From Burkholderiales bacterium UBA4657 (GTDB lineage: Bacteria; Pseudomonadota; Gammaproteobacteria; Burkholderiales; Burkholderiaceae_E): a stretch of DNA of 64,000 nucleotides. The notes below the pieces were generated by a model that had not been told where the DNA came from, did not search any database, and saw nothing but the letters and a program-made list of their open reading frames with translations. Below, one piece after another: positions 35,493-44,639 of the stretch (its first letter is position 1; every line of letters starts with the position of its first letter). Position numbers and translations under genes: made by a program. The stretch is taken from assembly GCA_002405475.1 (NCBI GenBank), contig DHLX01000018.1, positions 248,001 through 312,000 of the forward strand. Reading direction: 5' to 3'.

Positions 35493-37154
35493 TTCCCAGG
35501 CACGCCAGTACAACTGCTGAAAGTCCTCAAACGGGTAGTCGGCAGCCACATTCACGGTTTTGGAAATGGCAGCATCCACGTACGGAGCCACCGCCGCTAC
35601 CAGGTTCAAATGCTGTTGTGCTGATAAATCGAGCGCGGTCACAAAATAGGGCGGCAGGGTCTGTTGGCCGAATAAGTGTCGATAGCAACGATAAGCATGG
35701 TCTTCGACCACATACTCGCGCCATACCTCCCCGGTGTCACGCTTGCGCCGTCGCATCTGCCAGGCAAACACTGGCTCAATGCCATTGCTCACATTATCGG
35801 CAAATGCCAGGCTGATGGTACCAGCTGGCGCAACGCACAATAAATGCGAATTACGCAGCCCATGTTGCCGAATGGCCGTTTGTAGTTCAGGTGGCAACCG
35901 GGTGGCGAATGAAGTACCGCTCAAATAGGCCTCGGCCTGAAATAGCGGGAAGGCACCCTTTTCCTGCGCCAGTTGTACGCTGGCGCGATAAGCGGCATCA
36001 CGCAGGGTCTGGGCCATTTGTGCCGCAGTCTGACACGCCTGTTCCGAGCCATACGACTGGCCCAGCATCAGTAGTGCATCACCCAGGCCGGTAAACCCCA
36101 GGCCTATGCGCCGTTTACGCAAGGCTTCCTGGCGCTGTTGTGGCAAAGGCCAGTGTGTCAGATCGAGCACATTGTCGAGCATACGCACCGCGTTAGCCAC
36201 CAACTCGGGCAGACGCTCATAGGCCAGACGTGCCCGCTCGGTAAAGGGCTGTTGCACCAGCGCGCACAGATTGATCGAGCCCAGACAGCAGCAGCCATAA
36301 TCGGGTAGTGGCTGTTCACCACACGGGTTGGTGGCTTGCAGGGTCTCGCAATAATGCAGATTGTTATCGGCATTGATACGATCAAGAAACAAAACACCCG
36401 GCTCGGCAAAGTCGTAGGTGCTTTGCATAAGCAACTGCCACAATTCACGTGCCCGTACGGTGGTATAAAGCCACCGACCGTCAGCGCGCAGTACCGCGTT
36501 ATTCCAGTTCGCCCCCGGTTGGGCACCATGTACCAAAGCCCAATCGGCATCAGTCTGCACGGCCTGCATGAAGGCATCGCTAATGCCGACACTCAAATTG
36601 AAATTCCTGAGGCTGCCGTCACGTTTAGCGCGAATGAATTCGATAATATCGGGGTGATCTACGCGCAGTACGGCCATTTGCGCACCACGACGCGAGCCGG
36701 CACTTTCCACCGTTTCACAACTGGCATCAAAAATACGCATATAACTGACCGGCCCACTGGCGTTGCTGCCGGTACTTTTGACCAGTGCGCCCTTCGGTCT
36801 GAGCGCAGAAAAATCGTAGCCGACACCGCCGCCACGGCGCATGGTCTCGGCCGCTTCCTGCAAGGCAATATAAATGCCCGGCCGCCCATCAACGCTGCCG
36901 GAAATACTGTCAGCCACGGGTTGAACAAAACAGTTGATGAGCGTCGTCTGCAAACCGGTACCAGCCGCAGCATTGATGCGGCCACCGGGTATGAAACCGT
37001 GTTGCAGGGTTTGCAAAAAAACGGGTTCCCAGTGCAATGGGTCGGTTTCAACACTGGCCAAGGCTCGGGCGACGCGCTGCTGCACCTCGGCGATACTGGT
37101 CTCACCCTGACAGGTATATTTTTCCAGCAACACATCACGGCACAGTGTTTGCAT
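35421..37154 (-). CDS. nrdJ: Adenosylcobalamin-dependent (class II) ribonucleotide reductase
   Basis: 577 residues from the ATG at 37154 (an in-frame TTG lies six bases upstream). The active-site segment NPCGEQPLPDYGCCC is at about 276-290, with a partner Cys75 in LINCFVQP and the C-terminal redox pair CVPCA at the very end. No radical-carrying small subunit gene is nearby, and the sequence lacks a class I ATP-cone extension, fitting the compact class II enzyme. It makes deoxyribonucleotides independently of oxygen, using vitamin B12. No cobalamin riboswitch fits in the 92 bases upstream. Confidence 0.9.
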   Translation of the reverse strand: MQTLCRDVLLEKYTCQGETSIAEVQQRVARALASVETDPLHWEPVFLQTLQHGFIPGGRINAAAGTGLQTTLINCFVQPVADSISGSVDGRPGIYIALQEAAETMRRGGGVGYDFSALRPKGALVKSTGSNASGPVSYMRIFDASCETVESAGSRRGAQMAVLRVDHPDIIEFIRAKRDGSLRNFNLSVGISDAFMQAVQTDADWALVHGAQPGANWNNAVLRADGRWLYTTVRARELWQLLMQSTYDFAEPGVLFLDRINADNNLHYCETLQATNPCGEQPLPDYGCCCLGSINLCALVQQPFTERARLAYERLPELVANAVRMLDNVLDLTHWPLPQQRQEALRKRRIGLGFTGLGDALLMLGQSYGSEQACQTAAQMAQTLRDAAYRASVQLAQEKGAFPLFQAEAYLSGTSFATRLPPELQTAIRQHGLRNSHLLCVAPAGTISLAFADNVSNGIEPVFAWQMRRRKRDTGEVWREYVVEDHAYRCYRHLFGQQTLPPYFVTALDLSAQQHLNLVAAVAPYVDAAISKTVNVAADYPFEDFQQLYWRAWESGLKGLTTYRPNQITGAVCVPCA

Positions 37155-37204
37155 GTTCAAGATCAGACTCCCGAGCCACCCGACTGCTGCACTATAGCAA
37201 GCAG

Positions 37205-37229
37205 AAAACGCCAGCGCCAGAACTGGCGC
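37205..37229 (-). terminator. Possible rho-independent terminator after the esterase gene
   Basis: On the minus strand, arms GCGCCAG and CTGGCGC form a hairpin followed after five bases by TTTT. It lies 18 bases beyond the esterase stop and upstream of nrdJ. The T tract is short. Confidence 0.45.
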
Positions 37230-37246
37230 CAGAGAGCCGGGTCACA

Positions 37247-38278
37247 TCAGGGTGACAGGCGCGCCGCAAAAAATGCCCAGGCGACTTCGGCAAACTCGAT
37301 GTCGCGGTTTTGAATGCCGGTGACCGGGGTGGAGTCTTTTAGTACGATTTGACTCGAAACCGTATGGCCTGCACCGTCGAGCCGCCACCATTGCAGTGGT
37401 ACTGCACCGGCGTAGTCAAAACGATTGGCCGGGCCACCATCAGTCAGATTGATTTCCACGACTGACGAGCTTGGCGTGGCACTGGACAGACCGTTGATCA
37501 ATAGCCAGCGGTCGCGCGTGGCTTCGGCCGAGATGACCCGACCACGATTACACGAGCCACCCAGATTAGCAACACAGCCACCACTCCAGGGCATTTGCGT
37601 ATCGGCAGTGCCATGCACGATCAGGATCGGCAGCGCGCGACTGGGGCCGGTGCTGCAAGCGCCGGGTTTCGGCGTTTGTGGCAGGCTGCCCGAGCTGGTA
37701 GCGACTGCGGCCACCAGATCGGTGCGGTTGAAGGCGAACGCATGCGTCATCTGCGCACCGTTAGAGCCGCCCGCCATGAACATGCGCGAGCCGGTCAGCC
37801 CGTACTCGGTGCGCACGCGTTCCACCAGCGCGGCCAGGAAACCGATGTCGTCGGCACCGCTGGACACGGTGTTGTCAGCGCGGCAATCATTCCAGCTGGG
37901 GTTGCCTGTCGTACCTGTATCCGCAAGCCCACCGGGGTAGACCACGACAAAGCCCTCACGATCAGCGACGCTGCGAAATACTGAAAGCGGATGCTGTCCG
38001 GTATTCGCTACATCCATGCCCTCGCCACCGCCGCCATGCAAGACCAGCACTACGGCTTTGGGCGTGCCGCTCAGCGTGGCTGGCACGTGCACACGGTACT
38101 GCCTGGTCACGCCATTGACGACGATGCTCTGATCTGTCAGACCGACCGGGTACGGGGTGGGTATGGGGGTTGGTGTCGAATTGACCGGGGCACTGCCGCC
38201 ACCACCGCCACCACAGGCCGTGATTAGTAACAGTCCAAGGAGCAAAATACGAGTCCATAGGGCAAGCGGGTGCTTCAT
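37247..38278 (-). CDS. Lipoprotein alpha/beta-hydrolase of the PHB depolymerase/LpqC type
   Basis: 343 residues from the ATG at 38278, preceded by a good GGGAGG site. A lipobox (LLITAC, Cys22) is followed by a Gly/Ser/Pro-rich linker. The catalytic triad is visible: Ser172 in GGSNGAQ, Asp226 in HGTADTQMP and His305 in DGAGHTV; the oxyanion segment is LVLHGGGG. It is an exported esterase, perhaps acting on hydroxyalkanoate or feruloyl esters. A polymer role is attractive given phaM, but not shown. Confidence 0.85.
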   Translation of the reverse strand: MKHPLALWTRILLLGLLLITACGGGGGGSAPVNSTPTPIPTPYPVGLTDQSIVVNGVTRQYRVHVPATLSGTPKAVVLVLHGGGGEGMDVANTGQHPLSVFRSVADREGFVVVYPGGLADTGTTGNPSWNDCRADNTVSSGADDIGFLAALVERVRTEYGLTGSRMFMAGGSNGAQMTHAFAFNRTDLVAAVATSSGSLPQTPKPGACSTGPSRALPILIVHGTADTQMPWSGGCVANLGGSCNRGRVISAEATRDRWLLINGLSSATPSSSVVEINLTDGGPANRFDYAGAVPLQWWRLDGAGHTVSSQIVLKDSTPVTGIQNRDIEFAEVAWAFFAARLSP

Positions 38279-38545
38279 GAATCCTCCCAGGGGTGGCAGC
38301 TTCAAATGAGTTCGCGTAGCAACCCGGGATCAGGCTCAGGTCGCGTCGTATCACTAACGAAGCTGAAGACTCTTCGCTGACAGAGCTCATGCTTTATTAC
38401 AATACTTACAACATCAATTACCTGATGAGTTCAGGTGGGCTAGAGGTCAGTTTGCCCCCAGTTCGCCTCGCCTTTGCTGCCGCTAGAGATGGGCTGTGGA
38501 TTAACAGGTAAGGCATGATAAAGTCCAATAAAGTTGATAGAAACC

Positions 38546-39516
38546 ATGCCCCAAATGAAAATGAATGAAGACTACTGCCCCCTTTGTGGTGGTGAAGGCA
38601 AGATCGTATTGTGTCAGCACGATGGTAAAACCGGCGCTGCGCTAACCAGTGCGGTCTGCACCGATTGCGGTCTGGTGCAGGTAGTGCCGCTGCCAGAACA
38701 GCAGGCGCTGGAAGCCTATTACAGTCAGAGTTATCGGCAGGACTACAAGAAGGTTGATGTGCCCAAACTCAAGCATGTATGGCGCGCTGGCAATAATGCC
38801 CTGTTGCGTCTGCCGCTACTGAAAAAAATACCAGCCCAGGCGCCCGGATTCTGGATGTGGGTTCTGGCGGCGGGGAGTTCGTTGCCTTGCTGAAACAGCG
38901 CAATTATCAACCCGAAGGCATCGAGCCGAATGTGGGCTATGGCAATTTTGCCCGTTCCAGTTATGGACTGCCGATTCATCTGGGCATGCTGGGTCAGGTA
39001 CTGCAAAATCTGCAGCCCCAGTCCTACGATGTGATTACTGCCTTTCATGTGTTTGAACACGTGAACCGGCCAGCAACCTGGTTGAGCCAGATTCACCAGT
39101 TATTGAAACCGGGTGGGGTTTTGATTCTTGAGGTACCCAACATACTGCATACCCGATGCGCTCCGAATAATGTTTTTTTCAAGGCGCACCTGTTCCATTA
39201 TTCGCCCAATACCCTGCGTGCCATGCTGGCCGGTCAGAGCTTCTCATGGCTTGATTCTGATACCGGTGAGCAGGAGGGCATCATTCGTATGGCGTTCAGA
39301 AAAGAGCAACAGCCCGATGCTTATTTTTATGACCGCAGTGCTGAAGTAAAGAAAATAATTGAGGCGCACGAAAAAAGAACCTAGTTCCACTATCTCTGCT
39401 CCATCCATGGCCTGAAAAAATTTGGCAACAGAATTCGGCAACTGATTCTGGAAAGACAATTGCCACAACAATACCCGGATGCGAAACAGCTACTTTCCCA
39501 GCTTTACTCACGCTGA
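38546..39516 (+). pseudogene. Class I SAM methyltransferase with N-terminal zinc ribbon, frameshifted and amber-interrupted
   Basis: The intact protein can be rebuilt from three parts. The start (38546, ATG) encodes a zinc ribbon: CPLCGG and CTDCGL. A one-base deletion, best placed in the run of seven A at 38822-38828, shifts the frame; restoring it gives GARILDVGSGGGEF, the SAM-binding motif I. The second part continues through FHVFEHVNRP and LKPGGVLILEVPN to an in-frame TAG at 39382-39384. Beyond it the same frame is open for 43 more codons (FHYLCSIHGLKKFG onward) to a TGA at 39514. Such proteins often act in O-antigen or small-molecule modification. Two independent lesions make function very unlikely. 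Confidence 0.82.
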
Positions 39517-39550
39517 TGCCTGAACTGGCTTTGGGCTCTAGCGGTTTCGG

Positions 39551-40648
39551 CTAGCGCGGCTCCAGCCGCAGCAGTGCGCCTTGCGTTTCCGACAGCACAT
39601 AAATGAACCCATCGGGAGCCTGTCTGACATCACGTATTCGACCCAGAGCAATGCGTTCTTCACGCTGGACCTGATTGCCCTGGAGTACCAGTCGTACCAG
39701 CCCCGGAGCCTGCAGGCTACTGATCAGCAATTGTCCGTTCCAGCGTGGGTAACGCGCACTGGTGACGAAGGTCATGCCAGAGGGAGCAATCGAGCGTGGG
39801 AGCCAGGTCCATAAAGGGGGTTCCATGCCGCTTTTGCTGCTGCCTTCGCCAATGCGTGTGCCTGACCCATAGTTCACGCCATGGGTTACAACCGGCCAGC
39901 CATAATTACGGCCCTGGCGAATGATGTTCAGTTCATCGCCGCCCTGCGGACCATGCTCATGCGCCCATAATTCTCCTGTCGTGGGGTGTAGTGCTGCCCC
40001 CTGTACGTTGCGGTTGCCGAGGCTGAATATTTCGGCACGTCTCTGAGAATCCAGGCGCATAATCTTGCCAATATGGTGCTCCGGATTTTGTGCTTCCTTC
40101 ATCTGGCCGCGATCACCCAGGGTAATGAACAGGCGCCGTTCCCGGTCAAATACCAGGCGCGAGCCAAAATGTTGTCCTGAAGTCAGCTTGGGTTGTTGCT
40201 GAAAAATGATTTCAACGTCTTCCAGCCGGGTATTGGTACCGCGGCCTGCCAGCCGCCCGCGCGCCACTTCGGTACCGAAGCGGCCTCGGTCTTCCGCAGT
40301 GTAACTCCAGTACACCCAGGGCTCGCGTTCAAAGTCTGGATCCAGGGCAACGTCGAGTAAGCCACCTTGCCCATGCGTCGCGACCGCAGGTAAACCCGCG
40401 ACCGGAGCTGGCAACAAGCGACCATTTTCAATGACGCGCAAACGACCGGCACGTTCGGTGACCAGGATGCGACCATCAGGCAAAAATGCCATGCCCCACG
40501 GCACCTCCAGGCCGGTTGCGACTGCTACCGGCTGCAGCCGGTAGTGCTCGGTATCCAGCACCGAGCCTGGCGGCTGAGCCGACAGCGCGCCCGGCAGCAG
40601 ACACAATGTGATGAGCCGCCACGCCGGGCTGAAGCATAAGCGCATCAT
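39551..40648 (-). CDS. PQQ-dependent aldose sugar dehydrogenase (YliI/Asd-like)
   Basis: 365 residues with a signal peptide ending near GALSAQ. The six-bladed propeller of the soluble sugar dehydrogenase family is indicated by VPWGMAFLPDGRILVTERAG, the catalytic His in ATHGQGGLLDVALDPDF, and HEHGPQGGDELN near the middle. It oxidises aldoses in the periplasm using PQQ. The start overlaps the end of the DUF6279 gene (ATGA). PQQ synthesis genes are not in the window. Confidence 0.88.
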   Translation of the reverse strand: MMRLCFSPAWRLITLCLLPGALSAQPPGSVLDTEHYRLQPVAVATGLEVPWGMAFLPDGRILVTERAGRLRVIENGRLLPAPVAGLPAVATHGQGGLLDVALDPDFEREPWVYWSYTAEDRGRFGTEVARGRLAGRGTNTRLEDVEIIFQQQPKLTSGQHFGSRLVFDRERRLFITLGDRGQMKEAQNPEHHIGKIMRLDSQRRAEIFSLGNRNVQGAALHPTTGELWAHEHGPQGGDELNIIRQGRNYGWPVVTHGVNYGSGTRIGEGSSKSGMEPPLWTWLPRSIAPSGMTFVTSARYPRWNGQLLISSLQAPGLVRLVLQGNQVQREERIALGRIRDVRQAPDGFIYVLSETQGALLRLEPR

Positions 40649-41529
40649 CGTTGCGCTACCAGTACATTGAAGTCGTCAATCCAGGTTTGTACCCGACGTA
40701 CCGCCAGCCGCTTCTGGCTGATGTCGGTCAGGTTCGCCACCTGCGTCAGTAATAGCATCATCTGTTCGCGCGACTCATTGACCAGTGCCCGACGTTCCGG
40801 TTGCGGCGTGCTGCCCCAGGTATCGATCCAGGCCTTGAGCCGTTGCGTCAATACGGGAGCAGGGGGGCGCTCCTGAACCGCCCAGCGCATCAGGCCCAAT
40901 AATTCGTCCTGACGGCGCAGGCGTTCGCTGTACCACAACTCGCCGCGCAATGGTCGGGCATCACTCCAGCGCCGTATCTGTTCACGCTGCGCCGCATTGA
41001 AGTCGCCGAACCAGCGTTCCAGTTGTGTCATCAGGCGTTCATGGCGTCGGGTTTTTTGCGCCTCATCGTTGCCCGCCAATTGTTCTTCACGATAGTCGCG
41101 ATTGCTTTTGTCGAGCCGTTGCCTGAAATAGGTGACTTGTTCCGGGCGCAGGCCCAGCATCAGATCTGCCAGCATCGGCGCGGCCATATGTGCGGTGCGG
41201 GTCAGCGAGGCGCGCAGGCTGTCGTTCAAGGCCTGCACCTGCTCTATCTGGACCGGGGCTTGCAGACCTTGCTGTACCCGAGCCAGTTCCTTGCTGTATA
41301 GCGGCAATTCGTTTTGGCGATGCCAGCTGACGAGCCGCTTCAGCGACTCGCGCCAGACCGCTTCCTGTTCGCTGTCCAGATCAAGATAACTGTCGGCAAA
41401 ATACAAAGCCAGCGTATCGGCCTGGTTATAGCCTAGCCGTACTGTACTGCAGGCCGACAGCGCCAGCACCAGCACGACCCAGCCGTAGCCGCGGATGTTA
41501 TGCTTGAGCCTCAGGGTTTTGAATAGCAT
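40645..41529 (-). CDS. DUF6279 family lipoprotein
   Basis: 294 residues from the ATG at 41529, with GAGGTGAAAG upstream; the longer frame would run into glmU. The signal ends in a lipobox (ALSACS, Cys about 26), followed by the hallmark GYNQADTLALYFADSYLDLD. The rest is all-helical with many Arg, Glu and Gln. The function of the family is unknown. It is divergent from glmU with only 24 bases between starts, and coupled to the sugar dehydrogenase. Confidence 0.83.
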   Translation of the reverse strand: MLFKTLRLKHNIRGYGWVVLVLALSACSTVRLGYNQADTLALYFADSYLDLDSEQEAVWRESLKRLVSWHRQNELPLYSKELARVQQGLQAPVQIEQVQALNDSLRASLTRTAHMAAPMLADLMLGLRPEQVTYFRQRLDKSNRDYREEQLAGNDEAQKTRRHERLMTQLERWFGDFNAAQREQIRRWSDARPLRGELWYSERLRRQDELLGLMRWAVQERPPAPVLTQRLKAWIDTWGSTPQPERRALVNESREQMMLLLTQVANLTDISQKRLAVRRVQTWIDDFNVLVAQR

Positions 41530-41553
41530 CACTTTCACCTCATACAGATTTTC

Positions 41554-42933
41554 ATGCCGCCGACTTTCAATATCGTGATACTTGCCGCCGGAAAAGGCAA
41601 GCGCATGCACTCGGATCTACCCAAGGTTTTGCATCCGCTGGCGGGACGGCCTTTATTGCATCATGTCATACGGACTGCACTGACCTTGCAGCCGGCCAGC
41701 CTGACCGTAGTCATAGGTCATGGTGCTGAACAAGTGCGGACACTCACTACGGCTTTTGACCTGCAATGGGTTGAGCAGGCCGAGCAACTGGGAACCGGTC
41801 ATGCGGTGCAACAGGCCTTGCCCTGCTTGGACGAGTCGTACCCGACATTAGTTCTGTACGGCGATGTACCCTTGACGCGCGCCGCCACTTTACAGGCACT
41901 GGTGCAGGCCGCCGGTCAGGATCAACTGGGTATTCTGACGGTGACGCTGGCCGACCCTACGGGCTATGGCCGCATTGTGCGCCACCCCGACGGGCAGATT
42001 CTGCGCATAGTCGAACAGAAAGATGCCAGCGCCGCCGAGCGCGCCATTCAGGAAATCAATACCGGCATCATGGTCGTGCCAACCCCGTTCCTGAAACGTG
42101 CGCTGGGCGCTCTCAATAATCACAATGCCCAGGGCGAGTATTACTTCACCGATATTGTCGCGCTGGCGGTGGCTGAGGGCTTGACCGTCTGCGCTACGCA
42201 TCCGACTGAGGTCTGGGAAGTGGAAGGCGTCAATTCCAAAGTGCAACTGGCGGCACTGGAGCGCATACATCAGCGCAATCGGGCGCAGCAGTTACTGGAG
42301 CAGGGCGTGACTCTGGCTGACCCGTCGCGACTTGATGTACGCGGCGAACTGGTCTGCGGGCGCGATATTTTTATTGATGTGAACTGTATTTTTGAAGGAC
42401 AGGTGACACTGGCTGATGGCGTTTCCATCGGGCCGAACGTGGTACTGCGTGATGTCAGTCTGGGCCGCGGCACTCGTGTGGCTCCCTTCAGCCATATCGA
42501 CGGCCAGGGCCAGGTCATTCAGGTTGGGTCAGAGGCCAGCATTGGGCCGTTCGCGCGCTTGCGACCGGGCACACATCTGGCGGACCAGACCCACATTGGC
42601 AATTTTGTTGAAATAAAAAACAGCCAGATCGGTCATGGCTCCAAGGTGAATCATTTATCGTATGTGGGCGATGCCGAGCTAGGAGCGCGGGTCAATATGG
42701 GTGCCGGTACCATCACCTGTAATTACGATGGCGTGAACAAGCACAAAACCCTGATTGAAGATGAAGCCTTTATCGGCAGTGATACGCAACTGGTGGCGCC
42801 GGTCACGGTGGGCAGAGGAGCGACTATCGGTGCCGGCACCACTCTGACCAAAGATGCTCCGGCAGGAGAACTTACGGTGTCACGTAGTCGTCAGGTGTCA
42901 GTACCGGGCTGGAAACGCCCGGCAAAAAAATAG
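41554..42933 (+). CDS. glmU: Bifunctional UDP-GlcNAc pyrophosphorylase/GlcN-1-P acetyltransferase
   Basis: 459 residues, the normal length. The N-terminal uridyltransferase domain starts with ILAAGKGKRMHSDLPKVLHP, and YGDVPL carries the metal-binding Asp. The C-terminal half is a left-handed beta helix of hexapeptide repeats with NFVEIKNSQIG, NYDGVNKHKT and the acetyl-CoA site before the terminal tail. It makes UDP-N-acetylglucosamine for peptidoglycan and LPS. It is essential in most bacteria. glmS, a frequent neighbour, is not seen here. Confidence 0.97.
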   Translation: MPPTFNIVILAAGKGKRMHSDLPKVLHPLAGRPLLHHVIRTALTLQPASLTVVIGHGAEQVRTLTTAFDLQWVEQAEQLGTGHAVQQALPCLDESYPTLVLYGDVPLTRAATLQALVQAAGQDQLGILTVTLADPTGYGRIVRHPDGQILRIVEQKDASAAERAIQEINTGIMVVPTPFLKRALGALNNHNAQGEYYFTDIVALAVAEGLTVCATHPTEVWEVEGVNSKVQLAALERIHQRNRAQQLLEQGVTLADPSRLDVRGELVCGRDIFIDVNCIFEGQVTLADGVSIGPNVVLRDVSLGRGTRVAPFSHIDGQGQVIQVGSEASIGPFARLRPGTHLADQTHIGNFVEIKNSQIGHGSKVNHLSYVGDAELGARVNMGAGTITCNYDGVNKHKTLIEDEAFIGSDTQLVAPVTVGRGATIGAGTTLTKDAPAGELTVSRSRQVSVPGWKRPAKK

Positions 42934-42952
42934 TACGCGAATTGGTGGGCCA

Positions 42953-44491
42953 TCAAGTGGCTGAGGTAATTCCAAACCGTGAGGCCACTGCATCCATACT
43001 AAGCCTGAAGCCTTCAGCGTCATCGGCGCTTAACTGCCCGTTTTTTTGCCAGAAATCTATCGAGGCTTTGATGCGCTTCATCAGGTCGTCGTTCCAGCCG
43101 GTTTTTTCGATATGAGCGATAGCAGCCGGAATCTGATCGACGGTAATACTGTTGCGTTGTCCTGATTGTTTGCGCCGGTGCTGATCGAGCAGTTCCTGTA
43201 CCCGCTCCAGAATCCGCTCCTCCAGACCGGGCGTTTTTGCCAGCCGGGTGGCGACGGCAATACCGGCATCGGCACGGTTATGGTTAAAGCTGGCTTCCAG
43301 AACTTGCAGTTGCAGCCGCGGCGAAATGGGGTAATCGGATTCATCCAGTATTTGCAGCAGCCGGCCTACGGCAGCGTCGGCTTTCGGCCGGAGTCCCATC
43401 TGCATGGCCTGCTGGTACTCAATAATGGTGCTGATGAATTCCTGTTCGGGGTGCCCTTTCATCAAGCGGCGCTGGTCAGCAGCTACTTTTTCAGCCTGGT
43501 CAAATTTTCCTTGTGCCGCCAGCACATTTGACAAGCTGGCCAGGTCATTGCCTTCCAGCATTGACGTATCGCGTACCCGTTCCACCACCTGTTTCAACAG
43601 TCGTTCGGCTTTGGGTAAATTACCGGTACGCTGAGCCAGATCTGCCGTACGCCGTAATCGCTTGACGTTGAGCGAGGAGCGCTCACCGGCCTTTTCCAAA
43701 ACTTGCAGCGCTTCGTCGTCTTTACCCAATTCTTCCTTGACCAGCGCCAGCATATCGTAAGCCGACAAAAATTCCTGCCGCGTCTCCACCAGCGAACTCA
43801 GTATTTCTTCAGCTTCCAGTACTCGTCCCTGGCGCTGGCGAACAATGGCAAGTCCCATTAGTGCCCAGGGTACAGCTTTTACAGCCAGAACATGAACCAG
43901 CAACTCTTCGGCATCTGTGGGTCTGCCGATCGAGGTATAGATATCAATCGCCAAACGGTAGCCATCGGCCATGAAGCGTTTATGAACTTCGGCAATATGC
44001 AAACATTCGTGCACCGCCGCTTCATAGTCACACTTTTCCAGTAAGGTATAGGCGTGATCAAAGATACGTTTTTTTTCATTGGCACGCACCAGGCGCAAGC
44101 GGAATTGTTCAGTGGTAAAGGGTTTGATCAGATAATCGTCCGGGGCAAACTCGGCCACCGCCACTACTTGTTTGTAGGCGCGTTCGGCGGTGATCATCAT
44201 GAAAATGGTTGAGAGCGGGATGAGTTTTTGGGCGCGCAGTTCTTCCAGTACCTGTTGCCCATCGCGTATTTCATCGAGCAAATATTCACATAAGATGACC
44301 TGCACCTCGCGCTGCGATACGGCACGCAATACTTCCTGGCCACTGGTGGCGTAATGAACAGACTCGGCACCCAGGGTATAACAGGTATCGCGCATTACGC
44401 TGCGCGTGACATTGTTTCGGTCTGCTATCAATATACGCTTGCCTGCCAGCGGGCTCAGGTTCGATGTGGTTTCAGTAATGGCGGCGTGCAT
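42953..44491 (-). CDS. Receiver-domain protein with tetratricopeptide repeats, acceptor Asp replaced by Glu
   Basis: 512 residues. An N-terminal receiver domain (about 17-140) has D24 of the acidic pair, T101 in MMITAE and K123 in LIKPF. At the phosphorylation position the sequence is ILCEYLLDE, putting Glu69 where Asp is expected. Residues about 150-440 are helical TPR-like repeats (YEAAVHECLHIAEVHKRF and later copies). There is no DNA-binding domain. It may be a constantly active or a phosphorylation-independent adaptor that works through protein contacts. It converges with glmU. Confidence 0.85.
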   Translation of the reverse strand: MHAAITETTSNLSPLAGKRILIADRNNVTRSVMRDTCYTLGAESVHYATSGQEVLRAVSQREVQVILCEYLLDEIRDGQQVLEELRAQKLIPLSTIFMMITAERAYKQVVAVAEFAPDDYLIKPFTTEQFRLRLVRANEKKRIFDHAYTLLEKCDYEAAVHECLHIAEVHKRFMADGYRLAIDIYTSIGRPTDAEELLVHVLAVKAVPWALMGLAIVRQRQGRVLEAEEILSSLVETRQEFLSAYDMLALVKEELGKDDEALQVLEKAGERSSLNVKRLRRTADLAQRTGNLPKAERLLKQVVERVRDTSMLEGNDLASLSNVLAAQGKFDQAEKVAADQRRLMKGHPEQEFISTIIEYQQAMQMGLRPKADAAVGRLLQILDESDYPISPRLQLQVLEASFNHNRADAGIAVATRLAKTPGLEERILERVQELLDQHRRKQSGQRNSITVDQIPAAIAHIEKTGWNDDLMKRIKASIDFWQKNGQLSADDAEGFRLSMDAVASRFGITSAT

Positions 44492-44639
44492 GTCATGAGT
44501 ACAAATAAAATTTCACATAGGCGGTATAACGGCCTGGCGAGATCATTCTTGAGTTTGTCGAGCAGTTCCAGTTCACCGAAACGAGGGCGACTTATGGGCT
44601 TTACTTGGGGAATGCGCTTCAGGCTGATAGGCTAGCGGT

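Noticed and set aside
37155..37246. Cobalamin riboswitch upstream of the B12-dependent reductase
   Set aside because: Only 92 bases are available, no conserved B12-box pattern was found, and the only structure is a short terminator-like hairpin belonging to the gene before it.
29825..39384. Amber (TAG) suppression or an extra amino acid, suggested by two in-frame TAG codons (29825-29827 and 39382-39384)
   Set aside because: Many intact genes in the window end with TAG (for example addA, glmU, the HlyD adaptor and TonB), so general readthrough would harm them. No suppressor tRNA was seen here and the methyltransferase also carries a frameshift. Simple gene decay fits better.
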